A stretch of DNA of 64,000 nucleotides from Alkalicoccobacillus gibsonii. Its GTDB lineage: Bacteria; Bacillota; Bacilli; Bacillales; Bacillaceae_D. Where the stretch lies: the NCBI RefSeq assembly GCF_016798245.1, contig NZ_JAEUZA010000005.1:1-64000 (forward strand), written 5' to 3'. Every line of letters starts with the position of its first letter. The stretch's first letter is position 1. Position numbers and translations under genes: made by a program. The notes beneath the pieces were generated by a model, which was given only the letters and a program-made list of their open reading frames with translations, was not told the DNA's origin and ran no database searches. Shown piece after piece: positions 27,232-34,726 of this stretch.

Positions 27232-27375
27232 GTGAATAGAAAAGACAAACTTGCGGCATCACATACAGTATCAGTGCAATTTGATCAGTTAGCTTTTGCC
27301 ACACAGTTTTTGTTTCAAACACAGCGCAACCGAGTCACATGTAACCTTGACGGAGCGATCTATTCGTATTTTTAA
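27232..27375 (+). CDS. possible small protein in the leader of the CorC/HlyC gene
   Basis: An open frame of 47 codons (VNRKDKLAASHTVSVQFDQL at its start) lies between the promoter and the transporter gene. It has ordinary codon use and no membrane segment. The start is doubtful: GTG 27232 is preceded only by GGGG three bases away, while AAAGGGGTG is 13 nt further up. I do not recognise the sequence. It could be a conserved small protein, a leader peptide or chance. Confidence 0.4.
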   Translation: MNRKDKLAASHTVSVQFDQLAFATQFLFQTQRNRVTCNLDGAIYSYF

Positions 27376-27408
27376 CACATTTATTTTTTTTACAAAATAG
27401 GAGGTGAC

Positions 27409-27425
27409 CCCTCTATCTTAGAGGG
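27409..27425 (+). promoter_or_regulatory. hairpin that sequesters the ribosome binding site of the CorC/HlyC gene
   Basis: Perfect stem CCCTCTA/TAGAGGG with a 3-nt loop. Its 3' arm contains AGAGGG, the only Shine-Dalgarno sequence at correct distance (7 nt) from the TTG start at 27432. A second, exposed GGAGGTGA at 27400-27407 lies 24 nt from that start, immediately 5' of the stem, and would be brought close to the TTG if the hairpin forms. Confidence 0.6.
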
Positions 27426-27431
27426 ATCTTT

Positions 27432-28775
27432 TTGGACAATTTATACTTAAATTTGTTTTTCGTGGCTTTATTAATTGCTCTCACAGCTTTTTTTGTAGCC
27501 TCTGAGTTTGCAATCGTCAAAATCAGAAGTACAAAGATTGACCAGCTTGTACAGGAGGGTCATAAGAGTGCTGTTCTAGCAAAAAAAGTTACTTCAAACC
27601 TAGACGAGTACTTATCTGCTTGCCAATTAGGGATTACCATTACTGCACTAGGTATTGGACGTTTGGGTGAACCAACGTTTGAAAAAATGCTTCACCCGGT
27701 GGTCGAGTTGTTACCAATTAGTAGTAGTGCCGTTATTACAACTGTGAGCTTTGTTGTTTCATTTGCAATCATGACGTTTTTACACGTTGTCGTTGGTGAG
27801 CTTGCTCCAAAAACATTGGCGATCCAAAAAGCAGAACGAATTACCCTGCTTGTTTCTAGACCATTACGTGCTTTTTATCTAATTATGTACCCACTTATTT
27901 GGTTCTTAAATGGAGCAGCTCGTTTATTAACTCGTTCAGTAGGTTTGAAACCTATGTCAGAGCATGACGTAACTCACTCTGAAGAAGAGTTACGTTTAAT
28001 TCTTTCTGACAGCTACAAAGGTGGAGAGATTAATCAGTCTGAATTCAAATATGTAAGTAAAATCTTTGATTTTGATAATCGAGTAGCCAAGGAAATTATG
28101 GTTCCCCGAACTGAAATTTCAGCAGTCTCCATTGCTGATCCAATCAGTAAAAACTTAGAATTTATGCGAAAAGAGCGCTTTACACGTTTCCCAGTAGTGG
28201 ATGGTGACAAAGACCATATTCTTGGTGTGATTAACGTCAGAGAAGTGTTAACGGATATCGTTTCACCCGATGTAACAAGAGAAATTTTCCTAAATGACTA
28301 TATTCGTCCTGTTATTTCGGTTATTGAATCCATACCAGTTAACGATCTACTAGTTGAAATGCAAAAGCAACAAATTCATATGGCCATTCTTTTTGATGAA
28401 TATGGTGGTACAGCAGGTCTTATAACGGCTGAAGATATTATTGAAGAAATTGTCGGCGAAATTAACGATGAGTTTGACGTCGAAGAAGATCCTTTAATCC
28501 GTAAGATTAATGATGATCATTATATTATCGATGGTAAGACTTTAATTAGTGACGTAAATAAACTGCTGAACATTGAACTTGATGAGACTGATGTGGATAC
28601 CATCGGTGGCTGGTTGCTCACTGAAAAATATGATATTGCTGTGAATGAAGCGATTGAGCATGAGAACTTCACATTCACTGTGAAGGAATTTGATAACCAT
28701 CAAGTGAAACAAGTAGAAATTATGCGAATACAAGAAGATCATCAGGTAGCTGAACAACAGCTTGCCTCTTCATAA
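27432..28775 (+). CDS. CorC/HlyC family transporter (CNNM domain, CBS pair), MpfA-like
   Basis: A 447-residue protein of the CNNM/CorC family, linked to Mg2+ (or Co2+) efflux; B. subtilis MpfA (YhdP) is a member. Domains in order: DUF21/CNNM membrane domain with about four helices (1-190), a tandem CBS domain (about 205-335, with MVPRTEI and FDEYGGTAGLITAEDIIEEI), and a C-terminal CorC_HlyC domain (350-430, DTIGGWLL). The start is TTG 27432. The leader is unusual (hairpin over the RBS, possible small protein). Terminator 28776-28810. Confidence 0.85.
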   Translation: MDNLYLNLFFVALLIALTAFFVASEFAIVKIRSTKIDQLVQEGHKSAVLAKKVTSNLDEYLSACQLGITITALGIGRLGEPTFEKMLHPVVELLPISSSAVITTVSFVVSFAIMTFLHVVVGELAPKTLAIQKAERITLLVSRPLRAFYLIMYPLIWFLNGAARLLTRSVGLKPMSEHDVTHSEEELRLILSDSYKGGEINQSEFKYVSKIFDFDNRVAKEIMVPRTEISAVSIADPISKNLEFMRKERFTRFPVVDGDKDHILGVINVREVLTDIVSPDVTREIFLNDYIRPVISVIESIPVNDLLVEMQKQQIHMAILFDEYGGTAGLITAEDIIEEIVGEINDEFDVEEDPLIRKINDDHYIIDGKTLISDVNKLLNIELDETDVDTIGGWLLTEKYDIAVNEAIEHENFTFTVKEFDNHQVKQVEIMRIQEDHQVAEQQLASS

Positions 28776-28810
28776 ACAAAAGCCTCAGAGAAACTCTCTG
28801 AGGCTTTTGT
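28776..28810. terminator. bidirectional terminator
   Basis: Perfect 16-bp stem ACAAAAGCCTCAGAGA/TCTCTGAGGCTTTTGT with a 3-nt loop. Confidence 0.95.
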
Positions 28811-28822
28811 ACTTTCATCCGT

Positions 28823-29467
28823 TTATAAAACACCTTTTTTTGCATGCTGCTCGGCTTCCAATGTATCTAAGTGAGCGGTGCGGTTAGTGTAATGTAGATA
28901 AGGCTGTTCCTTTTCATCCATCCATTCAAGAAGCGTGACACTTGTATTGCCGATTACAAATGGCCGATGGAAATCTGGCCATCTCTCCCCAACTAATACA
29001 TACATAAGAAAAATACTAATAAAGCCTCCATGTGAAACGAGAGCAACAGAATCTGAGGAATGCTGCTTTTGAAGTTGCCAAAGAACTGTTTTACATCTTA
29101 AAGTAAGTTCATCAATTGTTTCTGTTCCTTCAATACCAGATGTTATAATAGAATTTTTCACTGTTTCAGGGTATTGTTCTCTAATCTCGGCTCTTGATAG
29201 TCCTTGAAGCGGACCTAAATGCACTTCCCGAATCTGGTCCCACGCTTGAACAGGAAGTCCCGTAGACTCGCCAATTGCAGTAGCAGTCGCATGTGCTCTC
29301 TCTAAATCACTACTATACAGGGAATCGAGATTAATGTTTTCACAGTAAGAGCTAATTAAATCAACCTGTTGTTTTCCTAAATCTGATAACGGGAAATCCA
29401 TTGTTCCTTGAATTTTACCCTGCAAATTCCCTAATGATTCGCCATGTCGTATTAAGTATAATTTCAT
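28823..29467 (-). CDS. histidine phosphatase family protein
   Basis: A 214-residue phosphoglycerate-mutase-like phosphatase. The catalytic RHG is in YLIRHGESLGN at the N-terminus, the second Arg in SDLERAHATA, the acid Glu in REVHLGPLQG, and the second His in VSHGGFI. The substrate is unknown; such proteins include alpha-ribazole and phosphosugar phosphatases. ATG 29467 has GGGGATGA upstream. It follows the SE1561 gene by 7 bp in the same direction, so the two are co-transcribed. Confidence 0.85.
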   Translation of the reverse strand: MKLYLIRHGESLGNLQGKIQGTMDFPLSDLGKQQVDLISSYCENINLDSLYSSDLERAHATATAIGESTGLPVQAWDQIREVHLGPLQGLSRAEIREQYPETVKNSIITSGIEGTETIDELTLRCKTVLWQLQKQHSSDSVALVSHGGFISIFLMYVLVGERWPDFHRPFVIGNTSVTLLEWMDEKEQPYLHYTNRTAHLDTLEAEQHAKKGVL

Positions 29468-29474
29468 TTGAAAG

Positions 29475-29666
29475 TCATCCCCGTTCCCATTCCTTTTTAA
29501 ACGTTGTCGCCTTCATCTCGACTTGCTCAAGCATATCAATAAAGCGTTGCATCTCAGCTGCTTCAACGTCTTCAGGATCCATTGATTCAAGTGATGTTAT
29601 TAATAGACTTAATCTGTTTCTTAAATAATCAATCTGTTGCTTTTTATCATGGATTGATCCACCCAT
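29475..29666 (-). CDS. SE1561 family small protein
   Basis: A 63-residue helical protein: MGGSIHDKKQQIDYLRNRL, then an acidic middle (MDPEDVEAAEM) and a second helix. It matches, from memory, the short SE1561 family of Firmicutes with unknown function. ATG 29666 has AAGGAGAG upstream; the longer frame has no start signal. It is the first gene of a two-gene operon with the phosphatase. Confidence 0.72.
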   Translation of the reverse strand: MGGSIHDKKQQIDYLRNRLSLLITSLESMDPEDVEAAEMQRFIDMLEQVEMKATTFKKEWERG

Positions 29667-29835
29667 TATCTTCTCTCCTTCTGCCAATCTCTCGGTACTT
29701 CTAAAAAGCTTAACAGAATCATACATATAGCTCAAATCATCAAGGAACTTTTAACTTCCTATTAATTGCGATATGATAGACTATGAAATCTTGTGATATG
29801 CCTTTTTGAAGAAGGCAACCAAAGGAGACCTACAA

Positions 29836-30957
29836 GTGTTAAAGACTTCAAGACCACTCATTACCCCAGAGTATGATCCATGGGAAGCCTATTTAGATAT
29901 TAAAGAACATGGACGCCTGGCATTAACAAATATAGAGTTTACAACGACCACACTATGTAATATGAGGTGTGAGCATTGTGCTGTTGGCTATACATTAAGC
30001 CATAAAGATGCTGACCCATTACCACTTGATCTATTTATTCGTCGCCTTGAGGAGCTGCCTCACCTGCGAGCGCTAAGTATCACAGGTGGAGAGCCAATGC
30101 TTTCTATGAAATCTGTAAAAGAATATGTTGTGCCTTTACTGAAATACGCGCATGACCGAGGCATTCGTACACAGATCAATTCAAATCTCACGTTACCACT
30201 TGAGCGCTATGAAGCGATCCTGCCTTACCTTGATGTTCTTCATATCTCACATAATTACGGTAGTGTAGAAGATTTTACAGAAATCGGTTTTGCCATGATG
30301 GATAAGAAACCTAGCCTTAAGCAACGAGAGGCTTATTTTTATCGAATGGTCGAGAATGCACGCGAACTAACTAAGCGTGGCATTCTTGTTTCCGCTGAAA
30401 CGATGATTAACAAGCGGACGATTCCACATCTAAAAGAGATTCATGAACAAATTGTTGAAATGGGATGTCAGCGTCACGAGGTTCACCCTATGTACCCAGC
30501 TGACTTTGCTAGTGCGCTTGAAGCTGCTTCTCTAAAGGATATACGAAAGGGCATCCATACTTTACTTGATCATCGCGACCCGAATGTATGGATGTTATTT
30601 GGCACGCTACCTTTTTATCCATGTAGTGACCTTAAAGAAGATTTAGAGCTTCAAGAACGATTATATCAAGCCAAAAACGTCACAGTTCGTAATGATCCGG
30701 ACGGTCGTTCAAGGCTCAATATTAATATCTTTGATGGCTCGATTATTGTCACTGACTTCGGAGATACACCAGAGCTTGGAAACGTTCAAGATACACCATT
30801 ACAGCAGGCCTATGACACCTGGATGAACTCCGACATCGGTCGTTCTGTACAATGTCACTGTCCCGCTGTTAAATGTCTTGGTCCAAATATCTTAGTAAAA
30901 GATGCTTATTACTCAGATGTTAACTTCTTAGAACGAAGCTCGAATCTGAAGCTTTAA
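29836..30957 (+). CDS. yfkAB: radical SAM protein YfkAB
   Basis: A 373-residue radical SAM enzyme. The cluster motif C41-x3-C45-x2-C48 (CNMRCEHC) is near the N-terminus, SITGGEPML provides the SAM-binding GGE, and the C-terminal CHCPAVKC gives the CxCxxxxC motif that names the family. Reaction and substrate are unknown. GTG 29836 is chosen because AAAGGAG lies 8 nt upstream, giving the length I remember for the B. subtilis protein (373). Its stop codon abuts that of yfkD with no base between. Confidence 0.9.
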   Translation: MLKTSRPLITPEYDPWEAYLDIKEHGRLALTNIEFTTTTLCNMRCEHCAVGYTLSHKDADPLPLDLFIRRLEELPHLRALSITGGEPMLSMKSVKEYVVPLLKYAHDRGIRTQINSNLTLPLERYEAILPYLDVLHISHNYGSVEDFTEIGFAMMDKKPSLKQREAYFYRMVENARELTKRGILVSAETMINKRTIPHLKEIHEQIVEMGCQRHEVHPMYPADFASALEAASLKDIRKGIHTLLDHRDPNVWMLFGTLPFYPCSDLKEDLELQERLYQAKNVTVRNDPDGRSRLNINIFDGSIIVTDFGDTPELGNVQDTPLQQAYDTWMNSDIGRSVQCHCPAVKCLGPNILVKDAYYSDVNFLERSSNLKL

Positions 30958-31758
30958 TCAACCTGGTTGATTTTTAGCCATATACGTAAAAGATAAGTAA
31001 TCCTGGACTGGAATCCAAGCACCGATGCCTTGTTGTGTGATATTTTTCACTTCAAGACGCTTTTTTCCTCCTTTTACTACAACGTACACCTCGCCATAAG
31101 TGACATTGCCCTTTTCGAGAATGGCCGGAGCGTAGCTATGCAAGTACCCGACCTGCTGTGTAGACACATTGTAGGTCTGGTTTTTGCGTGTGCCTTGACC
31201 GATAATGGTTTCAAATGACAGAGGCAGTCCTGTTTTTTCACCAGCGTGGATCATCATCATTTTGCGAACCGCTTCTGAGTTGGGAATAGCAGCGGTCAAT
31301 CCACCTGTCACTTTTTTTTGTTGATCTTGAGCAAAGGTTAATTGTGCAGGGGCACTCCCGCCTCGGTTATCCAAGTAATTCGTATTCACCTTTTGATATT
31401 GCCAGTTCACTTCTGTCCCTGCAGATTCATAAGCAAGTGGCCATTCACCAAGATATACAGAAACACGTAACCCGAGTCCCAGTAATGGATTACCCACATG
31501 AGATTCATTAAGCAATCGGATTAGATCCGGATTGGTAATTTCCTCATCCGTTGATTCTAGAAATTCTTGCGCAAGATCACTTGGATGAAGGTATGGAAGA
31601 TCCTGAGTTCCATTTTTGTAGGTGTTCTCTTTTGAAATAGACAACGCAGAGTCTGGAATTTTATATGGGTTTTCGGTTTTATCCTTAGCATGAGTATGTG
31701 AATATGGCGTGAGCAAAAATGCACTAATTAGCAATGCAATACACAGTTTTCGTTTCAT
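30958..31758 (-). CDS. yfkD: YfkD family exported protein
   Basis: A 266-residue protein with a signal peptide (1-24, cleavage near THA-K) and no other membrane segment, of the Bacillus YfkD family; function unknown. Recognisable stretches are LGLRVSVYLGEWPLAYES and NYLDNRGG. AGGAGGT precedes ATG 31758. The convergent arrangement with yfkAB, and an MFS gene divergent behind it, follows the B. subtilis yfk order. Confidence 0.82.
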   Translation of the reverse strand: MKRKLCIALLISAFLLTPYSHTHAKDKTENPYKIPDSALSISKENTYKNGTQDLPYLHPSDLAQEFLESTDEEITNPDLIRLLNESHVGNPLLGLGLRVSVYLGEWPLAYESAGTEVNWQYQKVNTNYLDNRGGSAPAQLTFAQDQQKKVTGGLTAAIPNSEAVRKMMMIHAGEKTGLPLSFETIIGQGTRKNQTYNVSTQQVGYLHSYAPAILEKGNVTYGEVYVVVKGGKKRLEVKNITQQGIGAWIPVQDYLSFTYMAKNQPG

Positions 31759-31851
31759 TTAGTCTACCTCCTAGTTTTTATGGAGGTAGTTTATACGAAG
31801 TTGTCCTGAATTATGTAGGTGACTTCTTTTACATTAGTGGAGGGTTATATA

Positions 31852-33033
31852 ATGAAAGTGAATCATCCGGGATATCGTTTTAGCATGCTTATTGTGATGG
31901 TAGCGATCGCAGGCTTTGCACAAGGAATGCTACTACCATTACTGTCCATCCTACTTGAAGAAGCCGGCGTATCATCCTCTTTAAATGGATTAAATGCAAC
32001 AGCTTTATACATAGGTGTTCTGCTAGCCTCACCTTTTATTGAAAAACCTGTGCGAACATTTGGTTATAAACCAGTCATTACAGTTGGCTTACTCGTTATG
32101 ACAATTAGCTTAATTCTGCTTCCGATCTGGGCTTTCTTTTGGTTCTGGTTTGTATTACGAATGGTGATCGGGATTGCAGACAATATGGTTCACTATGCAA
32201 CACAAGTGTGGATTACCTCCACAAGTACTGCTAAAAACCGTGGTCGGAATATTTCCATTTATGGCTTAGCCTTTGGACTTGGATTTGGTGCCGGTCCTTT
32301 AATGATTCATTTATTAAAAGTAGCTGAATGGTTGCCATTTGTCATTGCCGCCGTTCTCACCTTTATTACCTGGTTATTTGTATCCAGGCTCGCAAATGAA
32401 TTTCCTTCACAAGACATTGATACTCGTGCCCCTCAAACCACCTGGGCAAGATATCGTTCTGTTGTAAAAATGGCTTGGTTCTCATTACTTCCTGGTTTTG
32501 CTTATGGCTACCTTGAAGCGTCTCTTCATGGTAACTATCCTGTGTATGCCTTAAGGTCCGGTTTAAGCATTGATCAAGTTTCACTTTTATTGCCTGCCTT
32601 TGTAGTAGGTGGACTTTTAACTCAGCTTCCATTAGGACTGGCTAGTGATAAGTTCGGACGCAAAATCATCCTGCTGACCATTGCTACGCTTGGGAGCGCC
32701 TGCTTCTTTTTAATGATTGCTGTTGAGCATTCACCCACAGTGTTATTCTTACTGTTCCTAGCAGGTGGTGGATGTGTCGGGTCTCTCTATTCATTGGGGG
32801 TAGCGTTTATGGCTGATTTAGTACCGACTTACCTTCTTCCCACTGCAAATGTCATGATGGCTGTAAGTTTTGGGTTGGGCAGTATTAGTGGACCACTCAT
32901 TGGAGGATGGCTTATAGAAATGGTGGAGCAAGGAAGTGTGTATTATTCTATTGGAGGTATGCTGGTTTTAGTGGTTGTCGCTGGTTTACTATTTAAGCAA
33001 CAACACACTGAGGTAGAACCTCATCCATCATAA
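31852..33033 (+). CDS. MFS transporter, YfkF-like
   Basis: A 393-residue major facilitator superfamily permease with 12 predicted helices, probably an exporter. Motif A-like SDKFGRKIIL lies between helices 8 and 9; the first-half motif is degenerate (EKPVRTFGYKP). The position next to yfkD suggests YfkF. Substrate unknown. GGAGGG precedes ATG 31852; codons upstream of it in frame are unlikely to be translated. Terminator 33035-33063. Confidence 0.83.
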   Translation: MKVNHPGYRFSMLIVMVAIAGFAQGMLLPLLSILLEEAGVSSSLNGLNATALYIGVLLASPFIEKPVRTFGYKPVITVGLLVMTISLILLPIWAFFWFWFVLRMVIGIADNMVHYATQVWITSTSTAKNRGRNISIYGLAFGLGFGAGPLMIHLLKVAEWLPFVIAAVLTFITWLFVSRLANEFPSQDIDTRAPQTTWARYRSVVKMAWFSLLPGFAYGYLEASLHGNYPVYALRSGLSIDQVSLLLPAFVVGGLLTQLPLGLASDKFGRKIILLTIATLGSACFFLMIAVEHSPTVLFLLFLAGGGCVGSLYSLGVAFMADLVPTYLLPTANVMMAVSFGLGSISGPLIGGWLIEMVEQGSVYYSIGGMLVLVVVAGLLFKQQHTEVEPHPS

Positions 33034-33034
33034 A

Positions 33035-33063
33035 AAAAACGGCAGCGGAATGCTGCCGTTTTT
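33035..33063 (+). terminator. terminator after the MFS gene
   Basis: Stem AAAAACGGCAGC/GCTGCCGTTTTT with a 5-nt loop. Confidence 0.88.
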
Positions 33064-33088
33064 ATTCCTAATAAAAACATAAGAAGAT

Positions 33089-33196
33089 TTATTCAAATAA
33101 CAATCTGGGGTCGAATCGATTATTTTCCTTCACACTGACACCTCACTTCTAAATTGCTTGTTAAAAACAATCTCGAAACGTACGATCTCTGTGCAT
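33089..33196 (-). other. two consecutive miniature open frames, each with an RBS
   Basis: On the minus strand, 33196-33161 encodes MHRDRTFRDCF (11 residues) after GAGGTGATACGC. Next, 33133-33089 encodes a 14-residue peptide (GTG start, KENNRFDPRLLFE after the first residue) after GTGAGGTGTCAGT. Both have good Shine-Dalgarno spacing and stop codons that do not overlap. They may be real short peptides, a leader, or chance. The rest of the 33064-33335 gap shows nothing recognisable. Confidence 0.3.
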
Positions 33197-33335
33197 GCGT
33201 ATCACCTCATCAGAAGTATACAAAAAACAAAGCGTTTCTAGCCTATTGCTTGTTGAACATCAACTTACATTGTATTAGGAAAGGAAAAGCAGCGAACTGC
33301 CTTCCGTAAACCTAGTATGGGCAGATCTTAAAATC

Positions 33336-33695
33336 TTATTCCTCGTCTTGATGAATTTTTAAATATTTCACCTCAGAAGCCGCATCTTTCGCTGATTCAA
33401 TCGCTTCTTTAGATGTTAACTTAATATGATTTGCCGTCTCGGAAAGCTTTCTGAAATCAGCTGAAAGATCAGAAATGATGGTCGACACCTCATTCGCTGT
33501 TACTCTTACTTGATCAATAATCTCCTCACGATTTTCCCGAATGAAAACAAATGTCTCTGTTGACGCATCTTTGATATTTCTTGCCTCGCGACAAAGCTGA
33601 TCACGCCATTCTTTCTTCGATAAGACCGCAGCCACTCCAATCACAGCTACCCCACCAATAATTAGTGATTTACAAAGTCCAGACTTCTTCTTCAA
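33336..33695 (-). CDS. YtxH-like single-pass membrane protein
   Basis: A protein of about 119 residues: a short basic N-terminus, one hydrophobic helix (SLIIGGVAVIGVAAVL, about 9-24), then a long amphipathic helical region with heptad-like spacing (EVSTIISDLSADFRKLSE). This is the architecture of YtxH/general-stress membrane proteins. TTG 33695 is preferred because GGAGG lies 8 nt upstream; two more TTG codons precede it directly. Function unknown. Confidence 0.65.
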   Translation of the reverse strand: MKKKSGLCKSLIIGGVAVIGVAAVLSKKEWRDQLCREARNIKDASTETFVFIRENREEIIDQVRVTANEVSTIISDLSADFRKLSETANHIKLTSKEAIESAKDAASEVKYLKIHQDEE

Positions 33696-34018
33696 CAACA
33701 ATTCCTCCCTTAGACAAGTGATTGTCCTTATCATATCAATAAGTTCAAGCAAAATAAAAGCGAAACACATGAATGGGGGGGGAAGTTTGGATTTATAGGT
33801 TGGCTTTTCTTTGAGCTTTTGCTCTTCTTAGTATAAGAAGCTTCTTTCTTGCAGATGTTGGATTGGTTCTTGATATTAGGGTTATCTTCTTAGTTAAATA
33901 TGCTCTGGGCTTACTTCTTATTTGATTTCTCTTGTTAATAAGTCAAAGAGCTAGATAAATTAGAGTTTCTTCTTGGTAACTCTTTAATGTGTCTTTTCCA
34001 GAGCCTTGCACAAAAAAA
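33696..34018. other. 323-bp stretch without a supported gene
   Basis: T-rich on the plus strand and free of convincing RBS-start combinations. A run of eight G at 33775-33782 interrupts a frame that would otherwise give a 20-residue hydrophobic peptide (see rejected items). It may be a decayed gene, but I cannot show this. Confidence 0.4.
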
Positions 34019-34042
34019 CAGCTACTTCACATCAAGTAGCTG
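34019..34042 (-). terminator. terminator of the Spo0E-like gene
   Basis: Perfect 9-bp stem CAGCTACTT/AAGTAGCTG, loop 6 nt, seven T following on the minus strand. Confidence 0.88.
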
Positions 34043-34051
34043 CTGTATTTT

Positions 34052-34198
34052 TCAATTATAGGCTTCAACTAAAAGTTCGTCGGTTTCTAACGCTTCAAAT
34101 TCGTTGTTAGATTTTTTCTTTAGCTCTGTTAGCTCTGATTTCATTTGTTCAATTTGACGTTCGATGACTTCAATTCGCTTTTTCTCTGATATTGTCAT
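34052..34198 (-). CDS. probable Spo0E-family aspartyl-phosphate phosphatase
   Basis: A 48-residue two-helix protein. The first helix (EKKRIEVIERQIEQMKSEL) and the second with ALETDELLVEAYN resemble the short Spo0E-like phosphatases (YisI/YnzD type), whose signature is S-x-E-L-D-x-L-I. Here the Ser is not obvious and the core reads LETDELL. Such proteins dephosphorylate Spo0A~P and delay sporulation. GGAGGAG lies 6 nt before ATG 34198. Without the full signature the assignment is tentative. Confidence 0.55.
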   Translation of the reverse strand: MTISEKKRIEVIERQIEQMKSELTELKKKSNNEFEALETDELLVEAYN

Positions 34199-34446
34199 TA
34201 AGATCTCCTCCACATCATGTCTGACTGAACACTCGCTCAGAATTTAGATATAAAAAAAGGTCTTTCTCTGTATGATTGTATTGTTATAGTACCAATATTC
34301 AATTAATTTGTAAAGCATCAAAGATCTTTTTCATTCGTCTTTTTTCGACTTTGTGTGTTAATTTTAAAAATTGTCATAATTTTAGGTTTGAAAGATAATC
34401 TAACGTGCTATACTGGTTATAATACTATAAATGGTTAGGTGATTAT

Positions 34447-34602
34447 GTGAGAAAACAATTTATTCGTTTTGAAGATTTAATGGACCAAAATCGTTCGGAA
34501 TTGCTTAACGATGAAGATGCGTTGGATCGTCTGGACGATCGCATAGATGCCCGCACGGCTGAAAAAGAATTAAAGTATTTAAAAAAAGTAGAACAAAAGT
34601 AA
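34447..34602 (+). CDS. FbpB-like small protein
   Basis: A 51-residue charged helical protein. It begins VRKQFIRFEDLMDQNRSELL, followed by NDEDALDRLDDRIDAR, which resembles the pattern R-K-x(n)-F-E-x-L-x-x-x-N-x-x-E-L-L of the FbpB small-protein family. In B. subtilis FbpB assists the iron-sparing RNA response, but this copy is acidic and no Fur box was found upstream, so an iron role is not supported. GTG 34447 has AGGTG upstream. Strong terminator at 34607-34636. Confidence 0.6.
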   Translation: MRKQFIRFEDLMDQNRSELLNDEDALDRLDDRIDARTAEKELKYLKKVEQK

Positions 34603-34606
34603 CTCG

Positions 34607-34636
34607 AACACGCCTCTGACGCTAGGCGTGTTTTTC
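34607..34636 (+). terminator. terminator after the FbpB-like gene
   Basis: 9-bp stem AACACGCCT/AGGCGTGTT with an 8-nt loop, then TTTCTTTT. Confidence 0.9.
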
Positions 34637-34726
34637 TTTTGTGCATCAAAAACTTCCTTTGCATGTGCATATTTCCTCTTCTTTTACACAAGGTAGATGT
34701 AACATCACTGGAGAGGATTGAAAACA

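Noticed and set aside
27090-27431. Known riboswitch (Mg2+ M-box or Mn2+ yybP-ykoY) in front of the CorC/HlyC gene
   Set aside because: None of the conserved core sequences of those classes could be found by eye; only the small RBS hairpin is supported.
33774-33840. Possible frameshifted 20-residue hydrophobic peptide at a run of eight G
   Set aside because: Removing one G would join ATG to a frame ending IGWLFFELLLFLV, hinting at phase variation or an error, but there is no ribosome binding site and the T-rich tract yields hydrophobic codons by chance.
34380-34446. Fur box upstream of the FbpB-like gene
   Set aside because: Only a half site (GATAATC) is present; no inverted GATAAT-type repeat is seen.
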